Below are positions 9,369-17,090 of a DNA stretch of 64,000 nucleotides, piece after piece (position 1 is the stretch's first letter; the number at the start of each line of letters is the position of its first letter). A program made the position numbers and the translations under genes. Origin of the DNA: Aurantibacter_A sp965215845 (lineage in GTDB: Bacteria > Bacteroidota > Bacteroidia > Flavobacteriales > Flavobacteriaceae); assembly GCA_965215845.1 (NCBI GenBank), contig CBDCEL010000004.1, positions 2,852,001 to 2,916,000 on the forward strand, written 5' to 3'. The notes beneath the pieces are model-generated. The model did no database searches, was not told the origin of the DNA, and saw only the letters and a list, made by a program, of their open reading frames with translations.

Positions 9369-10439
9369 ATGAAGATCATAACTAAGAAACAAAAGATGAA
9401 AAGACCGTTACTGCCTTTTGGCGTGGTGTTAGTTTTACTATTTATATCATGCAGCTCGGAGAATGAACCCGTCTTGGAACCAATACAGGAAGAGCCCAAT
9501 CAATCCCCCTCCATCGTCAATCAGACCTTTGAAGTATCTGAAAATTCACTCAACGGTACTTCAATTGGGACCATAGTTGCGAATGATGCCGAAAACGACA
9601 AATTATTTTATAGTCTAACGGTTGAATCAATCGATGCGTTCATCATCGACCGCGATACGGGTGAGTTAAAGGTACTGGATTCAAAATTATTGGATTATGA
9701 GACCAGTGAAATTCTTACCGTTGAAGTGGTGGTTACCGATGGCAATTCCCAAGCCAATGCGACGATAACGGTCAATGTTTTAGATGTCGATGATGGTGGG
9801 TTGTCGAATCTTCAAAAGGAGTTTATCGATGAGTTTCGATATGTGACCTACAATTTATCACCCACTTCGTTCGGTGCCAGCCTTAGTGAAAAATGGACCA
9901 CCACCCTGAAATTGTATTTGGAAGGAAATATTTCAAGTGATTATAGGTCTGAGGTACAAGATGCCTTGGACGAATTCAATATGCTTTTTTCAGACGGTTT
10001 TGAAATCGTATTGACAGCCAGTCTTGAAGAGGCAAATGTTCATGCTATCAAGGGCGAATTGGTTGCGGTTAGAGATGTTTTTCCGGCCTTATACGCCGCT
10101 GCGAGTCAGGGGAACTTTTCAGGTTATGCCCTTTATAGCGGTGACGGAAATTTCAATATCACTAGCGGTCAAATTTGGTTGAATAATAATACGGGTATAC
10201 CCCTGTTCAAACATGAGTTGGGCCATATAATCGGATTAGGGCATGCGAACAACGACTATTGTGGAAGTAATCTGACCGAAAAAAGCATTATGTGTTCTAA
10301 CCCCGGGGCAGAATTCACGACTATTGATAAGGGTATTTTAAGTGGGCTTTACCATCCCGATATAGAAGTAGGTAAGACCTTTTCTGAAATAAGTCCTATT
10401 TTAGAAATACTTTTACTGACGGGCAGCATACAACTTTAA
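9369..10439 (+). CDS. Cadherin-domain lipoprotein with zinc metalloprotease motif
   Basis: A 356-aa lipoprotein (lipobox LFISC); an in-frame ATG at 9396 gives a more typical signal peptide. About residues 48-140 form a cadherin-like domain (FEVSENSLNGTSIGTI, then IDRDTGELKVLDSKLLDYE, ending VNVLDVDD). The C-terminal part carries HELGHIIGLGH from His282, the HExxHxxGxxH zinc signature of metzincins, followed by SIMC where the Met-turn is expected. It is therefore probably a surface-exposed, matrixin-like protease. It is separated from the carbohydrate operon by a terminator and may be an independent unit. The natural substrate is unknown. Confidence 0.75.
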   Translation: MKIITKKQKMKRPLLPFGVVLVLLFISCSSENEPVLEPIQEEPNQSPSIVNQTFEVSENSLNGTSIGTIVANDAENDKLFYSLTVESIDAFIIDRDTGELKVLDSKLLDYETSEILTVEVVVTDGNSQANATITVNVLDVDDGGLSNLQKEFIDEFRYVTYNLSPTSFGASLSEKWTTTLKLYLEGNISSDYRSEVQDALDEFNMLFSDGFEIVLTASLEEANVHAIKGELVAVRDVFPALYAAASQGNFSGYALYSGDGNFNITSGQIWLNNNTGIPLFKHELGHIIGLGHANNDYCGSNLTEKSIMCSNPGAEFTTIDKGILSGLYHPDIEVGKTFSEISPILEILLLTGSIQL

Positions 10440-10471
10440 AATCCGCATCGTTTTTATAGACAAAGGTGTCG

Positions 10472-10603
10472 TTAGAATCCATAGGTATTGCCCATTACCT
10501 TCATGATAAAGAAAATGGTAATCGCCAAAATTAAGCAACTGGCGGCCGCCAGTAAATTTACCTTGTCGAATTCATCTTTTACTCTTCGTATCATTGTTTT
10601 CAT
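10472..10603 (-). CDS. Small single-span membrane protein (43 aa)
   Basis: This open frame begins MKTMIRRVKDEFDKVN and continues into one hydrophobic helix (LLAAASCLILAITIFFIMKVMG), ending NTYGF. It has a basic N-terminus, one transmembrane segment and normal codon use. It lies in the otherwise empty 10440-11440 region. The function is unknown. Confidence 0.5.
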   Translation of the reverse strand: MKTMIRRVKDEFDKVNLLAAASCLILAITIFFIMKVMGNTYGF

Positions 10604-10732
10604 ACTGCATCGTTTGGTACAAATTTCCAATGAATTCGCGTTTTCAGGTAAATAATGCGGTAAAATGCAAAACGGTCAGGCCAACCGCCCTTTGAGAGCG
10701 TTAAGTCGGAAAAACCGGTTCACAAGTCGATT

Positions 10733-10757
10733 TTTGTTGTTTTCGAAAAACAACAAA
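10733..10757. terminator. Symmetric hairpin, possible bidirectional terminator
   Basis: TTTGTTGTTTT and AAAACAACAAA form an ~11-bp stem around CGA. It lies between the 59-aa and 43-aa minus-strand genes. The stem is AT-rich with T on one side and A on the other, so termination is possible but unproven. Confidence 0.4.
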
Positions 10758-10833
10758 CCCTCTACTTCGCCGAACCACATTTCCCCCGACCTGTGATTCC
10801 GCTACCATAAAGGGTTTACGGTTAATGGCTATT

Positions 10834-11013
10834 TTAGTTCGAAATTAATTTCCGCAGTAGGGTGCTTGTATTCTTGCGGTATTTTCGATCTAGGGTTAAT
10901 AAATGGATCAATTCGGTTTCCGTTAGCCCAAAATCCTTTTTGATGGCCCTTAGTTCTTTGGCACTCAATCCAGATAAGGTGAGTGCTGATTTGCTGTTGT
11001 TTATTGGAGCCAT
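10834..11013 (-). CDS. Small helical protein (59 aa), unknown function
   Basis: The frame begins MAPINNSKSALTLSGLSAK and ends LLRKLISN. It contains amphipathic helices (LRAIKKDFGLTETELIHLL) and no signal or membrane segment. Its ATG overlaps the end of the upstream 32-codon lipoprotein frame by 13 nt, as expected for coupled translation. Both would be driven by the palindrome-linked promoter at 11129-11176. No family was recognised. Confidence 0.5.
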   Translation of the reverse strand: MAPINNSKSALTLSGLSAKELRAIKKDFGLTETELIHLLTLDRKYRKNTSTLLRKLISN

Positions 11014-11099
11014 GCGTTCATTTTGATTTCATGAGGGCTACACGAAGAAATTAAATTGGCGGCCAAAAGCAGCAGAAAATAAATCAGTGAGGTTTTCAT
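11001..11099 (-). CDS. Very small lipoprotein (32 aa)
   Basis: The frame begins MKTSLIYFLLLLAANLISSC, a lipoprotein signal with ISSC at the lipobox, and leaves only 12 further residues (SPHEIKMNAWLQ after the Cys). Its size suggests an entericidin-like peptide or a leader for the overlapping 59-aa gene. The start lies 30 bp after a TAGCTTTG -7 box on the same strand. The function is unknown. Confidence 0.45.
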   Translation of the reverse strand: MKTSLIYFLLLLAANLISSCSPHEIKMNAWLQ

Positions 11100-11128
11100 G
11101 ATTTGTTTTTAAGTGGTTTGTTCAAAAA

Positions 11129-11136
11129 CAAAGCTA
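11129..11136 (-). promoter_or_regulatory. -7 box of the small minus-strand gene pair
   Basis: TAGCTTTG on the minus strand matches TAnnTTTG exactly. It lies 22 bp after the palindrome at 11159-11176 and 30 bp before the ATG at 11099. Confidence 0.55.
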
Positions 11137-11158
11137 TCTGTAGAATGGATTGGACGAA

Positions 11159-11176
11159 ATACCCATTGATAGGGAT
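11159..11176 (-). promoter_or_regulatory. Operator-like palindrome, copy A
   Basis: ATACCCATTGATAGGGAT is an imperfect palindrome. It is 22 bp upstream of TAGCTTTG, the same spacing as in copies B and C. It drives the minus-strand small genes. Confidence 0.6.
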
Positions 11177-11352
11177 TTTCTAGAGGCTTGCAAGGTTCTA
11201 GAACAAAACGGAAAGTTTGCAGGGAATCGTAGGGACTTTAAGAAAAGGATGAAGATAATTTGTTAAAACTATTTTTTTGTTCTTATTTCAAGATACTAGA
11301 CCTGACTACCTAAATTTCTTCCCCCGTTGTAGTTTCCCCAGCGGTAAAAAAA

Positions 11353-11370
11353 ATACCGATGAATGGGGAT
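11353..11370 (+). promoter_or_regulatory. Operator-like palindrome, copy B
   Basis: ATACCGATGAATGGGGAT lies 22 bp before the -7 candidate GACTTTTG (11393-11400), and the first gene of the two-component operon starts at 11441. The operon encodes a DNA-binding response regulator, so autoregulation is plausible. Confidence 0.6.
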
Positions 11371-11440
11371 TTTCCAGTAAATCGTTATTCATGACTTTTG
11401 AATCAAGATTAATAAACCAGACTAATTAAAAACTAAAATC

Positions 11441-12013
11441 ATGATTGTAGAAAAATCAGAAAATCTCACCTCCTTAATGGTTAGTTTAAACAAAACCGAT
11501 AACATAAACCATCAGCTGGTCTATGCAAGTCAATTGTATGGTACTTTCTTTGCAGTTGGAGCAAGGTTATCAATTGACGGTGATAATTTAACAGGTATTG
11601 AGCTTGCGCTCAACAATTATAAAGGGCTGTACAATATCGGTTTAATGCCCTCGACTCGAAATACTTGGCATATGGACGCCAAAACAGGTGTTATTGTTTT
11701 ACATTTAAAGGTAGATAATGGGCAAAATACTGGACAGCTTACAAGGAATGTGACTATGGAGTTGCCAAATGCGATTCCTTTCGCCAATCTTGATGAATTA
11801 TTCGTTACACGAGAGCTACACCCAATGAGTAACTCCTCCGCCGTGAATCACTTGGACGAAAATATTTTTGATAGCGAGTTTTATGTGCGCAACGGATCAT
11901 TTATTACGGCAATTGAGCGTATGGACAACTACCTGCCCAATGATCCAAATCCCCTTAATGGTTGGACTGGGAATGGACAGGCCTGCATGTCAACTAGAGC
12001 TAAGTTTTTATAG
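11441..12013 (+). CDS. Hypothetical protein (190 aa), first gene of the two-component operon
   Basis: No family was recognised. There is no signal peptide or membrane segment. The sequence is rich in polar beta-type stretches (YGTFFAVGARLSIDGDNLTGIEL) and ends in a low-complexity tail (YLPNDPNPLNGWTGNGQA). The start follows a 70-bp leader with palindrome copy B and a -7-like box. The histidine kinase begins one nucleotide after its stop codon. Tight linkage suggests it either senses a signal with the kinase or is an output of the same circuit. Confidence 0.7.
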   Translation: MIVEKSENLTSLMVSLNKTDNINHQLVYASQLYGTFFAVGARLSIDGDNLTGIELALNNYKGLYNIGLMPSTRNTWHMDAKTGVIVLHLKVDNGQNTGQLTRNVTMELPNAIPFANLDELFVTRELHPMSNSSAVNHLDENIFDSEFYVRNGSFITAIERMDNYLPNDPNPLNGWTGNGQACMSTRAKFL

Positions 12014-12014
12014 T

Positions 12015-13880
12015 GTGACCAAGGTAACCTCTTTTGCTATATTCTTTTTATTTGTGGGATTCAACCTTTGCCCGCAGATGAAAAATATTGATTTAAAGGA
12101 TATCGAAGGAAATAGTGAACTGTTTTTTGATGCTCTACGCCAAATGGAAATTGAGGAGGCAGAGTTTATCATTGCTAAAATTTCATCAGGTGGTTACAAA
12201 AAGCTTGCAAAGGCCTTAATCGATTCGTACAAAGGTAAGAAGTCAGACATAAGAATTGACTCGACTGGTTTAAACGTTGACTCAAAATTAGTTTGGCTAC
12301 TGCAACAAGGTCATCAAGCAAACACGGAGTTTGCAGAAAATGCCGTCAAGGCTTTTCAAAGTTTTGCAGAAGCAATTCATTTGGCTGATTCTCGAAATCG
12401 CCAAAATGCTTTAAAATTTTCCTTGATTAGCATGCTTGACCTATTACAGAAGCAGGCCTTCTTGAGCGATAAAAGCTTCATGCCCTATCTTGACCATTAC
12501 AGGGAAATTGTTGCAGATATCTATGACGAACGTATGTTGACGTTACTTGAAGTTCGACTCAAGGCTAACGAAGACGAAAATTTAAAAGGGAAATTCCAAG
12601 GCTATGAAGTGATTCAAAGGTTAGATTCCTTATTTAAAAATGTAAATGATTCTAGTGCAATGAAAGCGCACTACTATTACGGCATAGGTATACAGTACAA
12701 ATTGGTGAAAGACTATGGAAAGGCAATGAACTGTATGAGACGGGCTCAAGCAATTTCAGCAAAAAAGAAGGAAATTCAGACGATATATGAGACCGCGGTT
12801 TGGCAGATTTCATCGCTATATCTTGGAATGAATCAGTTGGACTCAGCTCTTGTCTATTGGAAGGAATCAGCTTCTTTATCAAAAAAATTGAGAAACAAGT
12901 GGTATAATGAACGATTAGCCTCTTGGATTTATCACGACCTGGGGAAAATGGATTCGGCTTACCACTATTTAAATGAATCTATCGTGACCGGTTTCAATCT
13001 AGAAGGGAGGCAGCAGCGATTCCAGTCTTCACTGCTCGCGGTCCATAACGAAACCGAAAAATTGAAACTCGATAAATTGCGATTGGACAACCGTAGAAAG
13101 ACCAGCCAAAATTATTTCCTTGGTGCGCTTTCACTTCTCGTTATTGGTACGATAACGGCAATTTCCATTCAAAAAAATACTGCCAAAAAACGCCAACTGG
13201 CAGAACAGGCCACCTTACTTGAACAACAAAAAGTAGCAACACTGCTAAAAGAACAAGAACTGGTCAGTATCGATGCCATGATCGCAGGCCAGGAAAAAGA
13301 ACGCACCAAGGTCGCCAATGAACTCCATGACGACTTGGGCAGTCTCATGGCCACCGTAAAATTGCATTTCGACAACGTTAAGGTCGATAAGCAGGATCCC
13401 GCCCTCAAGAGTGCACAAGATTTGCTTGAAAAGGCGTACCAAAAGATTCGTGGCATGGCCCATGCAAAGAATTCTGGGGTAATGGCCGACCAAGGTCTGT
13501 TACCGGCCGTACAAAAAATGGCACAGATCATCAGTGAAACCAATGCACTTGAGATTGGTGTAGAAGATTTTGGCCTTGGGGACAGAATGGAAAATTCATT
13601 GGAACTGACGATTTTCAGAATCCTTCAAGAACTGGTGGCAAACATCATCAAACATGCCGAGGCCACCAAGGCCAGTATTCAGTTTACGCAACACGAAGAT
13701 AAATTGAATATCATCGTTGAAGACAATGGCATGGGCTTTGAAATGGGCCAGGCCAAGATGGCTACCAGCGGTATGGGCCTGACCACGATCGAAAAGCGAA
13801 TTGAACATTTAGGAGGATCGTTTACCGTTGACAGCATATTGGGCAAGGGCACCTCCATCTTAATCGATATACCCGTATGA
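12015..13880 (+). CDS. Sensor histidine kinase, NarL/DesK type, with helical-repeat sensor domain
   Basis: The start is taken as GTG at 12015, because an N-terminal signal-like helix follows (VTKVTSFAIFFLFVGFNLC); the longer ATG at 11868 overlaps the upstream gene out of frame. Residues ~60-370 form TPR-like helical repeats on the periplasmic side. One transmembrane helix follows (NYFLGALSLLVIGTITAISI), then a coiled coil, a HisKA_3 domain with the phospho-accepting His438 in NELHDDLGS, and an HATPase_c domain (ELVANIIKHAEA, DNGMGF, GMGLTTIEKRIEHLGG). This is the common Bacteroidota TPR-histidine-kinase architecture. The partner response regulator overlaps its end by ATGA. Confidence 0.88.
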   Translation: MTKVTSFAIFFLFVGFNLCPQMKNIDLKDIEGNSELFFDALRQMEIEEAEFIIAKISSGGYKKLAKALIDSYKGKKSDIRIDSTGLNVDSKLVWLLQQGHQANTEFAENAVKAFQSFAEAIHLADSRNRQNALKFSLISMLDLLQKQAFLSDKSFMPYLDHYREIVADIYDERMLTLLEVRLKANEDENLKGKFQGYEVIQRLDSLFKNVNDSSAMKAHYYYGIGIQYKLVKDYGKAMNCMRRAQAISAKKKEIQTIYETAVWQISSLYLGMNQLDSALVYWKESASLSKKLRNKWYNERLASWIYHDLGKMDSAYHYLNESIVTGFNLEGRQQRFQSSLLAVHNETEKLKLDKLRLDNRRKTSQNYFLGALSLLVIGTITAISIQKNTAKKRQLAEQATLLEQQKVATLLKEQELVSIDAMIAGQEKERTKVANELHDDLGSLMATVKLHFDNVKVDKQDPALKSAQDLLEKAYQKIRGMAHAKNSGVMADQGLLPAVQKMAQIISETNALEIGVEDFGLGDRMENSLELTIFRILQELVANIIKHAEATKASIQFTQHEDKLNIIVEDNGMGFEMGQAKMATSGMGLTTIEKRIEHLGGSFTVDSILGKGTSILIDIPV

Positions 13881-14491
13881 TCACCGTGGCCATAGCCGAA
13901 GACCATCAGGCCTTGATCGATGGCATACAATCGTATTTGGAGTACGAAGACGATATCAAGATTGTGGGCCATGCCAATGACGGACAAGAATTGCTGGATA
14001 TGATCGAAAAGCGCCCTCCGAACCTTGTGCTCTGCGACATTCGTATGCCTAAGGTCGATGGTATCGCGGCGACCAAGATTATTCAAAAAAACTATCCGAA
14101 TACGAAAGTGGTTGCTTTTACCATGTTCGATCAAGAAGAGGCGATACGACAAATGCTCGATGCCGGTGCGGTAGGCTACATTCTCAAGAACTCCTCCTTA
14201 CAGGTGGTGCTCGAAGCCATTAGAACCGTGGCCGAGGGTCGGACTTATTTCGACAAGAAGATACATTTACCAACCGCGGAAAAGAACAGGTCAAAAAGTG
14301 TCTTGTCCCGTAGAGAAAGAGAAATTTTGAGTCTAATAAGTCGTGGTAAAACCTCGCATGAAATCGCCGATGAACTCTTTATTGGTAAAAGTACGGTGGA
14401 TACCCATCGGAAAAACATGATTCGCAAACTTGGTCTTAGTGGTGCCGGGGAATTGTTAAGGTATGCGCTTGAGAAGAAATACGAGTTTTGA
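13877..14491 (+). CDS. NarL-type response regulator
   Basis: The receiver domain (1-120) has the acidic pocket AEDHQ, the phospho-accepting Asp54 in LVLCDIRMPKVDG, and AFTMFD/GAVGYILKNS for the conserved Thr and Lys positions. A GerE/LuxR helix-turn-helix follows at about 140-200 (LSRREREILSLISRGKTSHEIA). It overlaps the kinase gene by 4 bp (ATGA). NarL-family dimers bind short inverted repeats, so this protein is the leading candidate for binding the ATACCCAT-type palindromes that flank its operon. Confidence 0.93.
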   Translation: MITVAIAEDHQALIDGIQSYLEYEDDIKIVGHANDGQELLDMIEKRPPNLVLCDIRMPKVDGIAATKIIQKNYPNTKVVAFTMFDQEEAIRQMLDAGAVGYILKNSSLQVVLEAIRTVAEGRTYFDKKIHLPTAEKNRSKSVLSRREREILSLISRGKTSHEIADELFIGKSTVDTHRKNMIRKLGLSGAGELLRYALEKKYEF

Positions 14492-14508
14492 AACCAAAAA
14501 GTATTGCC

Positions 14509-15168
14509 ATGAACATCCAAGAAGTAAGACGTGCCGTTGAAAAAACAAGTAAAGAAACTTTTAAAAGAGTCGATCACTTTGCTAAGGTAGAACGATTCAT
14601 CGCCGCTATCTTATTTTTTACACCACTTATCTTATTCATCGTTGATTTAAAGTATAGAACGGATTTTAGGGACAGTATCAGTAATTACTTCTTTATGTGC
14701 GATACCCATTGGTTTGGTAGCCTTTTGACCCTAGCTGGAGCGTTGTTCATTTTTAATGGGGCACAACATATGAGTGTTCAGCAAAATCAACGTTTGGCCG
14801 ACTTAGGATACCGCTTTGGCAAAGGGTATAACATCATTTTTGGACTCGCACTTTTTGGAGTACTCTATTTTGACCACATTACTTTTATGGTGATACACTA
14901 CGTTTTTGCGGTGGTTTTTTTTGTGGGTTGTGCGCTAGCGATGATATTGACCAGGCAGACCCCCCTGAAAACCCTGGGAGATGTCTTGGGAATATTGACG
15001 TTGTTGTCATTATGTCTACATTTTTTACTCAATTATGTGTTGGGTGAGGTCCAAAACCCATTTACATTACTCTGGGCCGAATGGGTGGGGCTTTTGTTCA
15101 TTGCCATTTACTTTATTGCCGAATCAATTCATAGGGATACCCGGGAAAAAGCGGCAGGGCTTTATTGA
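14509..15168 (+). CDS. Multi-span inner-membrane protein
   Basis: A 219-aa protein with about six hydrophobic segments, including FIAAILFFTPLILFIVDL, HWFGSLLTLAGALFIFNG, IIFGLALFGVLYFDHI, FVGCALAMIL and WVGLLFIAIYFIAESI. The ATG at 14509 is preferred to a TTG at 14488 that overlaps the response-regulator stop. The pattern resembles small DUF998/Frag1-like membrane proteins, but the family assignment is uncertain. It is the last gene of the two-component operon, followed by a strong terminator. Confidence 0.7.
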   Translation: MNIQEVRRAVEKTSKETFKRVDHFAKVERFIAAILFFTPLILFIVDLKYRTDFRDSISNYFFMCDTHWFGSLLTLAGALFIFNGAQHMSVQQNQRLADLGYRFGKGYNIIFGLALFGVLYFDHITFMVIHYVFAVVFFVGCALAMILTRQTPLKTLGDVLGILTLLSLCLHFLLNYVLGEVQNPFTLLWAEWVGLLFIAIYFIAESIHRDTREKAAGLY

Positions 15169-15191
15169 GTTAATGGTACAACTGGTTTGTG

Positions 15192-15216
15192 AAATGGAGC
15201 TTTCGCTCCATTTTTT
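15192..15216 (+). terminator. Rho-independent terminator of the two-component operon
   Basis: AATGGAGC and GCTCCATT form an 8-bp stem around TTTC, followed by a T run. It lies 24 nt after the membrane-protein stop codon. Confidence 0.85.
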
Positions 15217-15254
15217 AATTCCAATAGTTTTATTTCCAGTGCTTTAGGGTAAAA

Positions 15255-15272
15255 ATACCCATGAATGGGGAT
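15255..15272 (+). promoter_or_regulatory. Operator-like palindrome, copy C
   Basis: ATACCCATGAATGGGGAT is the best copy of the shared palindrome. It sits 22 bp before TAGCTTTG (15295-15302), 56 bp before the ATG at 15328. Confidence 0.65.
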
Positions 15273-15294
15273 TTATCAACAGTCTGCATCCAAT

Positions 15295-15302
15295 TAGCTT
15301 TG
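15295..15302 (+). promoter_or_regulatory. -7 box of the barrel gene
   Basis: TAGCTTTG is an exact TAnnTTTG match, 26 bp before the ATG at 15328. No TTG lies at the usual -33 position, where the palindrome sits instead, as expected for an activator-dependent promoter. Confidence 0.55.
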
Positions 15303-15327
15303 AGAGCAATCGTATAGAATCGATAAA

Positions 15328-16222
15328 ATGAAATCTTCAATCTATTTAATAACCATACTTGCAACATTCGCCCTACCAAGGACAAGAAACTTTTTTAAAG
15401 AGCTATAATATCAAGAAAGAGAAGAAAATCAATAACAATTATTGGCTCGAAAAGGTATTGACCTCAAACAAGACGGTCAACGAGTTTGTTGATACTTTTG
15501 CATTAAGGGAAATAGATTACCAAACATTTCGCGAGGCCGAAAACCTGAAGGAAAAAAGAGAGCTCATAGAGAATGCAGAATTTGCCAAGCTTGATGATTT
15601 TAAAGGAGTGTTGAAGTTTGAAGAGAACATTGTTTATGTAACCGAAGTACGGCGAACCATAAAAGTACTGCCACAAGGTAATGCCGAAAAGAAAAAGTCT
15701 TTTGTGGCAAATTCGCAAACTAAAAAGAACAGCAAACTATATTTTTATGGACTTGAGAACGGTCAAACTTTAAGATTGGGCTACAGATCATTGGCTTTAA
15801 ATACTTTGACAATTCCAATCAAATACAGATTTAAGGGAAGGACTAGGAATATCAAGAAGGATGTTAGCGCATCGGTCAGTGGGATTCTACATGGAGGGAT
15901 AACTTGGGGATGGACCAGTTTCACCTACCGGCAAGGAACAGTGAATGAATCAAATGACTGGAACCTTACCGTTGGACCTATTTTAGGCGTTTCTGTGGTG
16001 ACATTAAATTCTAAAAACACATTGGGAGAAGTTCTCGAAGATACGGAGACGTTAAATAAAGGTTTAGTTTCAATGGGGTTGGGTTTAACGTTTACCTTTA
16101 ACAAGTTCGCCGGAGGCGTTTTTTATGGTTGGGACTACGCTGTTGGTGAATATTCAAATAATTGGTTTTATAATAAAAGACCTTGGATAGGTCTTGGAAT
16201 AGGCTTTAGCCTTTTTAAGTAG
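15328..16222 (+). pseudogene. Outer-membrane beta-barrel-like protein, frameshifted after the signal peptide
   Basis: The ATG at 15328 opens a clear signal peptide (MKSSIYLITILATFAL), but this frame stops after about 25 codons. The +1 frame opened near 15376 continues for 280 residues, starting QGQETFLKSYNIKKEK. Reading one base fewer near the C-C-T-A-C-C at 15379-15384 would join them. The downstream protein has a polar N-terminal half and an amphipathic beta-rich C-terminal half ending WIGLGIGFSLFK, with aromatic terminal residues typical of barrels. The frame could instead start at TTG 15359, without a signal. A sequencing error is possible. The family is unknown. Confidence 0.6.
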
Positions 16223-16308
16223 CCCTTACCAATTTTGGGAACCGTATTGACGTTCAGTCTAAATTTAATTACGCTGCTCCCTAAAATTTTCTATTCTACA
16301 AACGCGGA

Positions 16309-16593
16309 TTAGTCATCATAGCTTATCCGATCCCGAATACCGCCACTGGCTCGGTGAATAATGACATCAGCCTTATATTTTCGGGCAATACTTTTAGCCT
16401 TGCGTATGGCGGTACTTTGTTTTCGGTGTTTGCTCGTGATAAGTTTGTTGCCTTCACGGCGCACTGCCCAACCGTCTTCATAGGGTACCACATGTTGGTG
16501 CCAAGTTCTACCTCGTTTGCTTTGTTGCAAGCTGTTAAAAAAGACTTCGATGAATTCTATGAGGGTTCGTAACCAGGATTTGCCTTTAGACAT
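16309..16593 (-). CDS. DUF2188 domain protein
   Basis: A 94-aa protein with the DUF2188 pattern at its C-terminal two thirds (HVVPYEDGWAVRREGNKLI, then KAKSIARKYKADVIIHRASG and IRDRISY). The family is small, cytoplasmic and of unknown function. It is the last of three small leftward genes, 7 nt after the 46-aa frame. Confidence 0.75.
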   Translation of the reverse strand: MSKGKSWLRTLIEFIEVFFNSLQQSKRGRTWHQHVVPYEDGWAVRREGNKLITSKHRKQSTAIRKAKSIARKYKADVIIHRASGGIRDRISYDD

Positions 16594-16599
16594 ACGCTG

Positions 16600-16740
16600 T
16601 TATTGTTCGCTTTGAAGATACTGCTCTTCCCCCTTTTTCCCTTGACGAAGAAATAATGTGGCACAAATCAATCGTTTACGAGTCGATAAATCTAGCACGT
16701 TCGCTAGTTTTGTTCGCCGACTAAGGTCGTTGTCTTCCAT
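16600..16740 (-). CDS. Small hypothetical protein (46 aa)
   Basis: The frame begins MEDNDLSRRTKLANVLDLS and ends EEQYLQSEQ. It is basic and helical with no signal or membrane segment. It sits between two other small leftward genes (gaps of 7 and 30 nt). No family was recognised. Confidence 0.4.
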   Translation of the reverse strand: MEDNDLSRRTKLANVLDLSTRKRLICATLFLRQGKKGEEQYLQSEQ

Positions 16741-16770
16741 ATGACCAACCCAAAGCACCAAAGTGTTGAT

Positions 16771-16992
16771 TTAAACCATAGGTCGGCCCTTTAGCCTTTT
16801 CTCGATTTTCCGCTTTTTGGCGGTCAACCGTTTCATCAGGTCCATAAGGTCGACATCCTTGGTTTGCTTATATATTTCATTGATCGCCAAAATCAATCTT
16901 TTTGCCTCCCTAGAGGCCGCCACCCTATCGCTCGTCGACATGTTGCTCATCTTCATATGCTCCAATTCATGCGCTTTCTTGAGTAACTCCAT
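16771..16992 (-). CDS. Small helical hypothetical protein (73 aa)
   Basis: A highly charged, helix-rich protein (MELLKKAHELEHMKMSNM, ending KKRKIEKRLKGRPMV). It resembles short coiled-coil proteins and has no recognisable domain. It is the first of three small genes that may be co-transcribed leftward and end with the DUF2188 gene. Confidence 0.55.
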   Translation of the reverse strand: MELLKKAHELEHMKMSNMSTSDRVAASREAKRLILAINEIYKQTKDVDLMDLMKRLTAKKRKIEKRLKGRPMV

Positions 16993-17090
16993 TTTAATTT
17001 TAAAGATAAGCCTATCTCAAATACCATTGGGCCAATACGAATTGCATTTAGTTATGGACGGATAGTACCTATCTATCACATTTATAGTCA

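Noticed and set aside
9369..10439. Metalloprotease as part of the fucoside operon
   Set aside because: A good terminator (9297-9318) separates them, and the domains have no carbohydrate role.
11868..12014. Longer ATG start for the histidine kinase at 11868
   Set aside because: It would overlap the 190-aa gene out of frame by ~145 nt and gives an N-terminus with no coherent signal, whereas GTG 12015 starts a clear signal-like helix.
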